NCBI GenBank assembly: GCA_012838865.1
Contig: DUOK01000158.1
Span: 1-40,183 of the forward strand
Reading direction: 5' to 3'
Length of the DNA stretch: 40,183 nt
Source: Bacteroidales bacterium
Lineage (GTDB): Bacteria > Bacteroidota > Bacteroidia > Bacteroidales > Marinilabiliaceae
Part shown: piece after piece, positions 1 through 7,405 of the stretch
Layout: each line of letters opens with the position of its first letter
Position numbering within the stretch: position 1 is the stretch's first letter
Position numbers and translations under genes: made by a program
Notes under the pieces: model-generated
What the model saw: only the letters and a program-made list of their open reading frames with translations
What the model was told of the DNA's origin: nothing
The model's database searches: none

Positions 1-710
1 ACCACATCGGGTATCATGGTGTGTTCGTTAATGGTGTAGTAGCGACTGACTTCGTAATGGTACGAGAGGTAGAAACTGGGGGGATTGTTTTCGGCTCCGT
101 CTACAACTCCGCTTTGCAGGGCCGTATAGAGCTCGCCCCAGGAGATGGGCGTGGGCGAACCACCCATGGCGCGAATCATTTCTACTGCAGTAATGCTCTG
201 CATGACCCTTATTTTTAGACCCGCCAGATCAGTTGGCGTTTGTATCGGTTTGGCGGTGTAAAAGCTCCGTGCGCCCGCATCGTAGAAACAGAGGCCACGC
301 AGCCAAAACTGTTCGCCCTTGGCCAGCATGGATTTGCCGATGGGCCCGTCGAGTACACTAAAGGCGTGTTCCTTGCTGGTGAAAATGTAGGGAAGTCCAA
401 AAACCTTGTATTCTTCTACAAAGCCCTCCATGGCAGCAGCCGAGACTTTTGTCAGGTCGAGACTGCCGAGCTGCAGCAGCTCCAGACTTTCGCGTTCGGT
501 GCCGAGTACCCCGCCGGGGTAGACTTCGATGCGCAGTTTGCCTTCAGAGATTTCCTCTACCCGGTCGGCCATGTATTGCATGGCAATGTGCACCGAGTGT
601 TTGGTGTCGAGGGTGTGCCCCAGTTTCAATACTGTAACGTCGCTTTGCAGGCCGCAGGAGTTGAGCGCCAGAGCTGCCAGGGTGAACGTTAGAGCAAATA
701 TTTTTTTCAT
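1..710 (-). CDS. TRAP transporter solute-binding lipoprotein DctP (3' end cut by window edge)
   Basis: DctP-family binding protein of a TRAP transporter, which delivers small organic acids to a DctQM sodium symporter. About 236 codons are visible, starting at ATG 708-710, and the reading frame runs off the left edge. The N-terminus is a lipoprotein signal (MKKIFALTFTLAALALNSCG, Cys19), so the protein is membrane-anchored rather than free in the periplasm. Family features seen are GHTLDTKHSVHIA near the mature start, the VYPGGVLGTERE segment, and the LAGLKIRVMQS stretch, whose Arg is the usual carboxylate-binding residue. It is the last visible gene of the minus-strand uronate operon; dctQ and dctM would be expected just beyond the edge. 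The ligand is inferred from context to be a hexuronate. Confidence 0.93.
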   Translation of the reverse strand, partial: MKKIFALTFTLAALALNSCGLQSDVTVLKLGHTLDTKHSVHIAMQYMADRVEEISEGKLRIEVYPGGVLGTERESLELLQLGSLDLTKVSAAAMEGFVEEYKVFGLPYIFTSKEHAFSVLDGPIGKSMLAKGEQFWLRGLCFYDAGARSFYTAKPIQTPTDLAGLKIRVMQSITAVEMIRAMGGSPTPISWGELYTALQSGVVDGAENNPPSFYLSYHYEVSRYYTINEHTMIPDV

Positions 711-771
711 GTTATGTTGTTTTGTGGTTTATGTGGGTGGGAAGGCCTTGCGGCAGATTGTGAAAAGCTCG

Positions 772-792
772 GACTGCACCTTGGGTGCAGTC
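772..792 (-). other. Intergenic hairpin between gnd and dctP
   Basis: Perfect 9-bp inverted repeat (GACTGCACC, loop TTG, GGTGCAGTC). On the minus strand it is followed only by a short interrupted T tract (AGCTTTTCAC), so it is a weak terminator at best. It may be an RNA-processing or stabilising stem between gnd and the transporter gene. Confidence 0.5.
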
Positions 793-809
793 GCGGGCTT
801 GTGATTGAT

Positions 810-2264
810 TTACACGTTATAGGTGGTGGAGGCGGTAGTTCCACCTCTTCCGGTCCAGTTGGTGTGGAAGAACTCGCCGCGCGGTTTGTCGATGCGCTCA
901 TAGGTATGCGCACCAAAGTAATCACGCTGGGCCTGCAGCAGGTTGGCGGGCAGGCGTTCACTGCGGTAGCCATCGAAATAGTTGAGGGCGGTGGCAATGG
1001 CGGGAGCGGGGATGCCGTTCATTACAGCGGTGGCCACTACACGGCGCCAGCCTTCCTGAGCTTGGTCCATCACATCCTTAAAGAAGGGATCGAGCAAGAG
1101 GTTGGTCAGGTTTTCGTTCTTGTCGAAGGCTTCCTTGATTTTGCCTAAGAAGACCGAACGGATGATGCAACCGCCGCGCCACATCAGCGCAATGCCGCCG
1201 TAGTTCAGTTTCCAGCCGTACTCCTGAGCGGCAGCAGCCATCAGGGCATAACCCTGGGCATAGGAAACCACCTTGGAGGCGTAAAGTGCCGATTCCAGGT
1301 CCTTCAACAATTGCTCCTTGTCGCCCTTGAATTCGGGTTTGGGACCTTTGAGTACTTTGGAGGCGGCTACGCGCTCTTCCTTGATGGCCGACAGGCAGCG
1401 TGAGAACACGGCCTCGCCGATCAAAGTCAAGGGAATGCCCAGGTCGAGGGCCGACACGGCGGTCCATTTACCCGTTCCTTTTTGTCCGGCAGTATCCAGA
1501 ATCTTGTCGACCAGGGGCTGACCGTCTTCGTCTTTGAAGGCCAGAATATCGCGGGTAATTTCAGTGAGGTAGGAGTCGAGGGGCCCCTCATTCCACTTTT
1601 TAAAGACCTCGTGCATTTCGTCGGCCGACATGCCCAGTACATCTTTCATGATGTGGTAGGCTTCGTTGATCAGCTGCATGTCGCCGTACTCAATGCCGTT
1701 GTGTACCATTTTAACGAAGTGACCGGCACCGTTTTCACCCACCCAGTCGCAACAGGGCGTACCGTCTTCCACCTTGGCAGCAATGCTTTGGAAAATGGGC
1801 TTCACCAGGGGCCAGGCCTTGGTGGAGCCACCGGGCATGATGGAGGGGCCCAGCAGGGCACCTTCTTCACCACCGGAAACGCCGGTGCCGATATAGAGCA
1901 AGCCCTTGCTTTCTACGTAGGCGGTCCGGCGGTCGGTGTCGGGGAAGTGGGTGTTGCCGCCGTCGATGATGATGTCGCCTTGCTCCAGCAGCGGAATAAG
2001 GCTGTCGATGGTGGCATCTACGGCCTTACCGGCCTTAATCATCAGCATCACTTTACGCGGACGCTCCAGCGATTGTACCAGCTCCTCGAGGCTGTGGGTG
2101 CCTTTGATGTTTTTGCCTTTGGCACGGCCATTCACAAAATTGTCCACCTTGTCGGTAGAACGGTTGAAAACCGACACCTGAAAGCCCTTGCTTTCCATGT
2201 TCAGCACCAGATTTTCTCCCATAACGGCCAGACCAACCAGGCCAATGTCAGATAATGCTTTCAT
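810..2264 (-). CDS. gnd: 6-phosphogluconate dehydrogenase, decarboxylating
   Basis: Oxidises 6-phosphogluconate to ribulose 5-phosphate and CO2 with reduction of NAD(P)+, in the cytoplasm. The 484-residue length is normal for the long-chain family. The N-terminal Rossmann motif GLVGLAVMGENL (residues 8-19) and the substrate-binding segments GVSGGEEGA and KMVHNGIEYGDMQ are intact, as is the C-terminal tail (FHTNWTGRGG). It follows the LarA-like gene by about 30 bp in the same operon. No zwf or pgl neighbours it, which is unusual for an oxidative pentose phosphate role. Its place beside a LarA-like protein, a PfkB kinase and an uronate SDR suggests that its substrate here comes from uronate-derived gluconate. 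That role is inference; the enzyme identity is secure. Confidence 0.97.
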   Translation of the reverse strand: MKALSDIGLVGLAVMGENLVLNMESKGFQVSVFNRSTDKVDNFVNGRAKGKNIKGTHSLEELVQSLERPRKVMLMIKAGKAVDATIDSLIPLLEQGDIIIDGGNTHFPDTDRRTAYVESKGLLYIGTGVSGGEEGALLGPSIMPGGSTKAWPLVKPIFQSIAAKVEDGTPCCDWVGENGAGHFVKMVHNGIEYGDMQLINEAYHIMKDVLGMSADEMHEVFKKWNEGPLDSYLTEITRDILAFKDEDGQPLVDKILDTAGQKGTGKWTAVSALDLGIPLTLIGEAVFSRCLSAIKEERVAASKVLKGPKPEFKGDKEQLLKDLESALYASKVVSYAQGYALMAAAAQEYGWKLNYGGIALMWRGGCIIRSVFLGKIKEAFDKNENLTNLLLDPFFKDVMDQAQEGWRRVVATAVMNGIPAPAIATALNYFDGYRSERLPANLLQAQRDYFGAHTYERIDKPRGEFFHTNWTGRGGTTASTTYNV

Positions 2265-2296
2265 ATAATAAACTGTTTTTATTTGTTTGTTGCTTT

Positions 2297-3571
2297 TTAG
2301 TCGTTAAAACGATCCTTGTGCGCCCAAAGGCCCACCGCAGGATTCGAAATATAGAAAATTTCTTCGCCATCGGGCAAAGTATTGAAGCCATCTTTCAGGG
2401 TATCGGGATTGTAGCGCTTCAGCATCTCGTTTAAATCGGCATATTGGAAGTGTACCGACTCGATTTCTTCCCGGCTGAGGTGCCCCGGACAATAAGTCAC
2501 GGAAAAGCGCCCCTCGGAGCTGCCGTGGATGAGGTGGGCGGCTGCGCCCAGGTTGTTTTTCATGTCCTCATTGTTTTCCACATACTCCAGGGTCTTGGGC
2601 GTACCACAATAGCCGTACTTACGAATGAGCTTGTCGATGGTCTTGTCCTCTCCAAATTCTTTAAGCGCAGGCGCCAAAACAATCAACTCGGCCCCGTCGG
2701 CCAGGGCCATACGGGTACGGTAGATGCTCTTGTTGCCCAACCAGGTGCTGCGGAATTCCGAAGGGTCGAGGTAAACAACGACCTTCTTCAGGGGTTCGGC
2801 CACCATTTCGAAGTTGACCTTGATAGACAAGTCGGCGGCCATTTCAAATACCTCTTCATCGTCGCCGATGAAGATGCCACGGGTAACCAGCTTGCCGGCT
2901 TTGTTGCGACCGATGACGGTTTGCACATAAACAATGGGCAAATCCTGGGCAAAGTGCTCCGAGGCGTAATTCAACACCCGGCGCACCGGGTTGTTGGCAC
3001 GACCCATAATGCGCTCCATGCCGTAGGCTGCGCCAATAAAGTGGCTTTTGTTGATGCCCTCGGCGCCACCGGTCCCTACAAAGATGTTTTTGTTGTAGTT
3101 GGCCATGCCAATTACTTCGTGGGGCACTACCTGACCAATGCTCAGGATGAGGTCGTGCTGACCTTCCACCAGCATCTTATTCACCTGGGCGGGCCAGTCG
3201 TAGGAGATGCGTCCGTCGGTAATTTCAGCGATGTAGTCGCCGGGTACTACGCCCAGGGTCACTACATCGTTGCGCCAGTCGTGCACCCGAAACAAATCGT
3301 GCGGCACCTTCGGAAACATATCGCTGATTTCTTCCGGCGTCATGGCCACATGCGTCCCCAATGCCGGCAAGATGTCGGTGAGCTTGTCGCCGTAGTATTC
3401 CCAGGCATGGGCAGTTATTTCTCCGGCCTTGGAGTGCAGACGGGTATAGTCTGGCGGTATGGCCAGCACTTTTTGGCGCTTGCCCAGCTTATCCAGGGCC
3501 TCATGAAGCGCTGTCCTCAAATCGTTCGACGACAGCTCTTCATTTTCTGATCCACGTTGATAAAATACCAT
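2297..3571 (-). CDS. LarA-type (DUF2088) nickel-dependent hydroxyacid racemase/epimerase family protein
   Basis: 424-residue member of the lactate racemase (LarA) superfamily, which uses a nickel-pincer nucleotide to invert the alpha-carbon of 2-hydroxyacids. Visible family landmarks are the PPDYTRLHSKAG segment (39-50, matching the DxTR nucleotide-binding motif), GTHVAMTPEE with His74, VPHEVIG with His151, Lys161 in NYNKNIFVG, and GTGGAEGINKSHFIG with His177. These appear to match the two catalytic His, the cofactor-linking Lys and the nickel-binding His of LarA; the alignment is by eye. The gene lies between an UxuB-like SDR/PfkB pair and gnd. D-gluconate 2-epimerase activity has been reported in this superfamily, and gluconate and mannonate are C2 epimers. 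A mannonate-gluconate epimerase is therefore my preferred inference. Cofactor genes larB, larC and larE are not in the window. Confidence 0.85.
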   Translation of the reverse strand: MVFYQRGSENEELSSNDLRTALHEALDKLGKRQKVLAIPPDYTRLHSKAGEITAHAWEYYGDKLTDILPALGTHVAMTPEEISDMFPKVPHDLFRVHDWRNDVVTLGVVPGDYIAEITDGRISYDWPAQVNKMLVEGQHDLILSIGQVVPHEVIGMANYNKNIFVGTGGAEGINKSHFIGAAYGMERIMGRANNPVRRVLNYASEHFAQDLPIVYVQTVIGRNKAGKLVTRGIFIGDDEEVFEMAADLSIKVNFEMVAEPLKKVVVYLDPSEFRSTWLGNKSIYRTRMALADGAELIVLAPALKEFGEDKTIDKLIRKYGYCGTPKTLEYVENNEDMKNNLGAAAHLIHGSSEGRFSVTYCPGHLSREEIESVHFQYADLNEMLKRYNPDTLKDGFNTLPDGEEIFYISNPAVGLWAHKDRFND

Positions 3572-3581
3572 AATGTTTTGT

Positions 3582-4661
3582 TTAGCGTTTTACGCGTGCG
3601 TTGCCACTCCATACGCTCCATACCATGTCCTCATCGGCAGGCTGGGCGTAATCGGTCAGGAAGGTCGTAGCCAGGGCGCCGGTGGCCCAGCCAAACTGAA
3701 TCCATTTCTCCGCTTCCCAGCCTTTGAGAATACCATAGAGCAGGCCACCCACAAAGCCATCGCCACCGCCAATGCGGTCGAGTACCCTGATGGGACGCGG
3801 TTCCACCACATGCCAGTTGTCGCCTTCGAGCATGAGGCCACCCCAGAGGTGATCGTTGGCGCTGATGACTTCGCGCAGGGTGTTGGTGAACACACTGGCG
3901 TTGGGGAAGGACTTCTTAACACGCAGAATCATTTCCTTGAAGCTGTCGATTTTGTCGCCAATGGCTTTTCCGCCCGCTTCGGGACCTTCAATGCCCAGGC
4001 AGAGCTGGTAGTCTTCCTCGTTGCCAATCAATATGTCGGTTACCGAAGCTATTTCGGTAAAGATTTCACGCAGTTCTTTTTCGCGGCCTTTCCAGAAGGT
4101 GGCGCGGTGGTTCAGGTCGAAGGATATGCGGGTGCCGTGCTTTTTGGCAGCGCGGGCCAGTTCCAGACAGAAATTTCCGGTGTCGGGCGAAAGGGCCGCG
4201 ATGAGTCCCGAAAGGTGCACAATCTGCACGCCTTCCTGACCGAAAATGCGGTCCAAATCGAAGTCCTTCACGTTGAGCGTGCGTCCCACTTCGCCTGCGC
4301 GGTCGTTTTGAACACGGGGACCACGCGAGCCGTAACCGCTGTCGGCAATGTTGAACTGGTGGCGGTAGCCCCAGGGATCGCCCTGTTCTACTTCGGGGCC
4401 TTCGTACTCCATGTGGCGGTTGCGCAGGTTGCTCTTGATGAATTGGGCTATGGGACTGCCTTTTACAAAGGTGGTCAGTACTTTAACCGGCAAGCCCAGG
4501 TAGGAAGCGATGCTCGCTACGTTGGTCTCTGCACTGGTGGCTTGCATTTGAAAGGTATCGCTGCTGTGAACGGGCTGTCCGTTCACCGGGGTGATGCGTA
4601 CTCCCATACTGGTGGGGACGATCAACGACCACTTGCAGTTGTCTTTAAGTTGTATGCTCAT
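3582..4661 (-). CDS. PfkB-family carbohydrate kinase, substrate unassigned
   Basis: 359-residue ribokinase/PfkB-family sugar kinase. The C-terminal catalytic signature reads DRIGGGDGFVGG (residues 305-316 region, after RPIRVL) with the expected Asp base; family members usually have GAGDxF, so the second Gly and the Gly after Asp are variants. FDLNHR (181-186) and GNEED (223-227) match the substrate and nucleotide regions of 2-keto-3-deoxygluconate kinases. The operon already contains a better KDG kinase (6338-7375), so this one probably acts on another sugar acid. Gluconate or mannonate fits the neighbouring LarA-like protein and Gnd; this is inference. It begins about 10 bp upstream of the LarA-like gene, which suggests translational coupling. 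The ATG start at 4659-4661 is the only reasonable one. Confidence 0.88.
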   Translation of the reverse strand: MSIQLKDNCKWSLIVPTSMGVRITPVNGQPVHSSDTFQMQATSAETNVASIASYLGLPVKVLTTFVKGSPIAQFIKSNLRNRHMEYEGPEVEQGDPWGYRHQFNIADSGYGSRGPRVQNDRAGEVGRTLNVKDFDLDRIFGQEGVQIVHLSGLIAALSPDTGNFCLELARAAKKHGTRISFDLNHRATFWKGREKELREIFTEIASVTDILIGNEEDYQLCLGIEGPEAGGKAIGDKIDSFKEMILRVKKSFPNASVFTNTLREVISANDHLWGGLMLEGDNWHVVEPRPIRVLDRIGGGDGFVGGLLYGILKGWEAEKWIQFGWATGALATTFLTDYAQPADEDMVWSVWSGNARVKR

Positions 4662-4688
4662 GACTGTTTGATTTTAAGGTGAATAATG

Positions 4689-4716
4689 GGTCTTTGCCGC
4701 ATGCGCGGCAAAGACC
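4689..4716 (-). other. Long perfect hairpin between the SDR and PfkB genes
   Basis: Perfect 12-bp inverted repeat (GGTCTTTGCCGC, loop ATGC, GCGGCAAAGACC) in the gap between the SDR stop and the PfkB start. On the minus strand it is followed by CATTATTCACC, with no T tract, so it is not a classical intrinsic terminator. A role in mRNA segment stability is possible. Confidence 0.6.
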
Positions 4717-4729
4717 GGTATTTTGTATC

Positions 4730-5578
4730 TTAAACGCCGCTGTAGGCACTGAAGCCGCCGTCAACCGGAATTACTACACCGGTAATGAATTCGGCCCAGT
4801 CCGACAACAAATACAGCAGGGTTCCCGAGAGTTCCTCCGGTGTCCCGTAACGCTCCATGGGCGTGCCGTTCATAATTTTTTGTCCGCGAGGCGTGGATGC
4901 TCCTGTTTTTTCATCTACCAACAAAAAGCGGTTCTGGTTGGTGAGCAAAAAGCCGGGAGCAATGGCGTTGACGCGAATGCCGGTGTTGGCAAAGTGCACG
5001 GCCAGCCATTGGGTAAAGTTGTTGATGGCTGCTTTAGATGCCGAGTAGGCCGGAATGCGGGTGAGGGGACGGTAAGAGTTCATCGACGAAATGTTGACGA
5101 TGCCTCCGAATTTGTTCTCCACCATGTCCGCAGCAAATACCAGGGTGGGCAGCAGGGTGCCCTTAAAGTTGAGGTCGAAGGTCTTGTCGAAACCTTCCAG
5201 CTGCAAGCCAAAGAAGGTGTCTTCCAAAGCGTCGCCGTCCTTCATTTTCTCCACCTTGGAGGTGGCGCTTGCCGCGTTGCCTCCGGCACCATTTACCAGG
5301 TAGTCGATTTTTCCCAGTTTTTGGTTGATGTCCTTTTTGGCTGCTTCCAGGGAAGCCCGGTCGAGCACGTTGGCCGAAAAGCCAAGGGATTCCACACCCG
5401 ATTCGGCCTTGATTTCAGCAGCTACTTTTTGGGCTGCTTCCAGATTCAGGTCGAGGATGGCGGTCTTAACGCCATGTGCGGCCAGGGCGCGGGCCATGGT
5501 GGAGCAAATTACGCCACCACCACCGGTTACCACAGCGACCTTGCCTTTAAGATTCAAGTCTTTGATTGCGGCTGTCAT
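4730..5578 (-). CDS. SDR-family D-mannonate oxidoreductase (fructuronate reductase, UxuB-like)
   Basis: 282-residue short-chain dehydrogenase. The cofactor loop is VVTGGGGVICS (16-26) in place of the usual TGxxxGIG. The catalytic set is intact: Ser164 or Ser165 in NISSMNS, Tyr178 and Lys182 in AYSASKAA, plus LVNGAGG (94-100). The C-terminus ends in ITGVVIPVDGGFSAYSGV, typical of SDRs. Bacteroidota uronate clusters carry this type as the enzyme that reduces D-fructuronate (from UxaC) to D-mannonate with NAD(P)H. A gluconate or other sugar-acid dehydrogenase is an alternative. The gene follows eda by only 4 bp, so the two are probably translated together. No uxuA mannonate dehydratase follows it here, which leaves the next step open. 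Confidence 0.85.
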   Translation of the reverse strand: MTAAIKDLNLKGKVAVVTGGGGVICSTMARALAAHGVKTAILDLNLEAAQKVAAEIKAESGVESLGFSANVLDRASLEAAKKDINQKLGKIDYLVNGAGGNAASATSKVEKMKDGDALEDTFFGLQLEGFDKTFDLNFKGTLLPTLVFAADMVENKFGGIVNISSMNSYRPLTRIPAYSASKAAINNFTQWLAVHFANTGIRVNAIAPGFLLTNQNRFLLVDEKTGASTPRGQKIMNGTPMERYGTPEELSGTLLYLLSDWAEFITGVVIPVDGGFSAYSGV

Positions 5579-5582
5579 AATG

Positions 5583-6254
5583 CTATTTTTTTACTTTGTT
5601 AATGGTTGCCATCAGTTCCTTCACTTTGGCAGTAAGTCCTGCAAAATCTCCTTTTTCGAGGAGCTCTTTGGGGAAAAGGTTGGAGCCCATACCCACACAA
5701 GTCACTCCGGCACTGAACCAGCCTTTGAGGTTGGCTTCGGAGGTGTCTACCCCGCCGGTAGGCATGATGTTGGTCCAGGGCATGGGACCCTTAACGGCCT
5801 TCACAAAGGAGGGGCCGCCGATTTCTGAGGCAGGGAATAGTTTCACCACCTCAGCACCCAGTTCCTGGGCTTTGTTGATTTCAGAAATGGTACCACAACC
5901 GGGCGACCAGGCTACGCCTCTGCGATTACATGTTTTGGCCATGTCCTCGTTCAACAGGGGAGAAACAATAAAGTTGGCACCCAGCTGGATGTAAAGGGCC
6001 GTAGTGGCCGCTTCCACAATGGAGCCGGCACCCAGAATCATACCCGGTAATTCTTTGAGCGCGTACTTGTTGAGTTCCCCAAAAATCTCATGGGCAAAAT
6101 CGCCCCGGTTTACAAATTCAAAAACCCGAATGCCGCCGTCGTAGCAGGCCTTCAGGACATTCTTACTGGTTTCGAGGTCGGCATGAAAGAAAACGGGTAC
6201 TACTCCGGTAGCTTTCATAGCGGTGACCACTTCACTGCGACTGTATTTTGCCAT
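5583..6254 (-). CDS. eda: 2-keto-3-deoxy-6-phosphogluconate aldolase (KDPG/KHG aldolase)
   Basis: Cleaves KDPG to pyruvate and glyceraldehyde 3-phosphate, the last step of hexuronate breakdown. The 223-residue class I aldolase shows the catalytic residues in order: Glu46 and Arg50 in VFEFVNRG, and the Schiff-base Lys138 in EVVKLFPA. The phosphate-binding MPTGGVD loop is also present. The length is slightly above the E. coli enzyme. It starts at ATG 6252-6254, some 34 bp downstream of a strong hairpin terminator that separates it from kdgK, so its transcription depends on read-through or on a promoter I cannot find. It overlaps nothing and sits 4 bp before the SDR gene. Confidence 0.96.
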   Translation of the reverse strand: MAKYSRSEVVTAMKATGVVPVFFHADLETSKNVLKACYDGGIRVFEFVNRGDFAHEIFGELNKYALKELPGMILGAGSIVEAATTALYIQLGANFIVSPLLNEDMAKTCNRRGVAWSPGCGTISEINKAQELGAEVVKLFPASEIGGPSFVKAVKGPMPWTNIMPTGGVDTSEANLKGWFSAGVTCVGMGSNLFPKELLEKGDFAGLTAKVKELMATINKVKK

Positions 6255-6287
6255 TTTTTTATTTTCTTAAGAAGAGGTTTTTGATGC

Positions 6288-6323
6288 AATAAAAAAGCAG
6301 ACCTGCCGACCCCGGCAGGCTGC
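6288..6323 (-). terminator. Intrinsic terminator between kdgK and eda
   Basis: On the minus strand, GCAG + CCTGCCG stem, 4-base loop and CGGCAGG + CTGC with one bulged base, followed directly by CTTTTTTATT. This is a complete Rho-independent terminator inside what otherwise looks like one operon. It could reduce expression of eda and the genes after it relative to uxaC and kdgK. Confidence 0.8.
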
Positions 6324-6337
6324 CTTTGGATTATACC

Positions 6338-7375
6338 TTAGCGGGAAACACGGCCGGAGGCATCTCCGCCCATCAGTTTCTCAACTTCCTCAACAGTAAC
6401 CTGGTTAAAGTCGCCGTTGATGGTGTGCTTGAGGCACGAGGCGGCAGTAGCAAAGCGCAGGGCTTTTTCGTCGTCGCCGGTGTAAGTCAGCAAGCCATAA
6501 ATAAGGCCACCCATAAAGGAGTCGCCGCCGCCTACACGGTCCACAATGTGGGTAATCTGATAGGTGGGTGCAGTGTACAGATTTTTACCGTCGTACAGCA
6601 CGCCCGACCAGGAATTGTGGTTGGCACTTACCGAACCGCGCAGGGTGGTAATTACCTTTTTAACCCGGGGAAAGCGGGCCATGATTTGCTGGGAAACACT
6701 GCGGTAGGCTTCGGCCTCTACATGTCCGCCGGTCACATCTACGCCCTCGGGTTTTATGCCCAGAACCATTTCCGCATCTTCCTCGTTGCCCAGTACCACA
6801 TCGCAACCGGCCACCAGGTCGGGCATCACTTCATTGGCGCTCTTGCCGTACTTCCACAAGTTTTTGCGGTAGTTGAGGTCGGTCGATACCGTAATGCCTT
6901 TTTTGTTGGCTACAGCAATGGCTTCCTTCAGTACGTCGGCAGCACCCTGCGAAACAGCCGGGGTAATGCCGGTCCAGTGGAACCACGAGGCGCCTTCAAA
7001 AATCTTTTCCCAATCGAACTGGCCAGGCTTAACTTCGGCAAACGAAGAATGGGCACGGTCGTACACCACCTTACTGGCACGGGCTACAGCGCCGGTCTCT
7101 AAAAAGTAGATGCCCAGGCGTTCGCCGCCGAAGGCAATGTCGCTGGTGTCCACACCGTATTTGTTCAATTCCATGTGACAGGCACGCCCGATGTCGTTTT
7201 TAGGCAAAGCCGTTACAAAGGAGGAGTCCAGTCCGTAATTGGCCAGGGAAACCGCCACGTTGGCCTCGCCGCCACCGTAACAGGCATCGAAAGAAGTGGC
7301 CTGAGCAAAGCGCTGATAACCGGGCGTGGAGAGTCTCAGCATAATCTCTCCGAAAGATACAACTCTTGGTGTCAT
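6338..7375 (-). CDS. kdgK: 2-keto-3-deoxygluconate kinase (PfkB family)
   Basis: Phosphorylates 2-keto-3-deoxy-D-gluconate to KDPG. 345 residues with the family order intact: N-terminal VSFGEIMLRLSTPGYQRF (6-23), the GGGEANVAVSLA substrate lid region (34-45), STDLNYRKNLWK (164-175), GNEED (196-200), and the catalytic DRVGGGDSFMGG with Asp285. KDG is the shared product of the uxaC/SDR side and of KduI/KduD, so this kinase links both arms of the locus to Eda. The gene follows uxaC by 30 bp and ends 15 bp before an intrinsic terminator. The match to Bacteroidota KDG kinases is strong, although PfkB substrate assignment from sequence alone is never absolute. Confidence 0.93.
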   Translation of the reverse strand: MTPRVVSFGEIMLRLSTPGYQRFAQATSFDACYGGGEANVAVSLANYGLDSSFVTALPKNDIGRACHMELNKYGVDTSDIAFGGERLGIYFLETGAVARASKVVYDRAHSSFAEVKPGQFDWEKIFEGASWFHWTGITPAVSQGAADVLKEAIAVANKKGITVSTDLNYRKNLWKYGKSANEVMPDLVAGCDVVLGNEEDAEMVLGIKPEGVDVTGGHVEAEAYRSVSQQIMARFPRVKKVITTLRGSVSANHNSWSGVLYDGKNLYTAPTYQITHIVDRVGGGDSFMGGLIYGLLTYTGDDEKALRFATAASCLKHTINGDFNQVTVEEVEKLMGGDASGRVSR

Positions 7376-7405
7376 TTGTTCGATAGTTTGTTTGAGTATG
7401 ATTGA

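Noticed and set aside
2444-3550. Long plus-strand open frame (368 codons) antisense to the LarA-like gene
   Set aside because: Shadow of the minus-strand coding bias; the translation has no recognisable domain, while the opposite strand encodes an intact family member.
3573-4682. Long plus-strand open frame (369 codons) antisense to the PfkB kinase
   Set aside because: Overlaps a kinase with intact motifs; its sequence has no family features.
4730-5578. SDR cofactor motif TGGGGVIC read as an inactivating change
   Set aside because: The Ser, Tyr and Lys catalytic set is intact and, as I recall, UxuB-type SDRs commonly have this Gly-rich variant, so I do not treat it as a defect.
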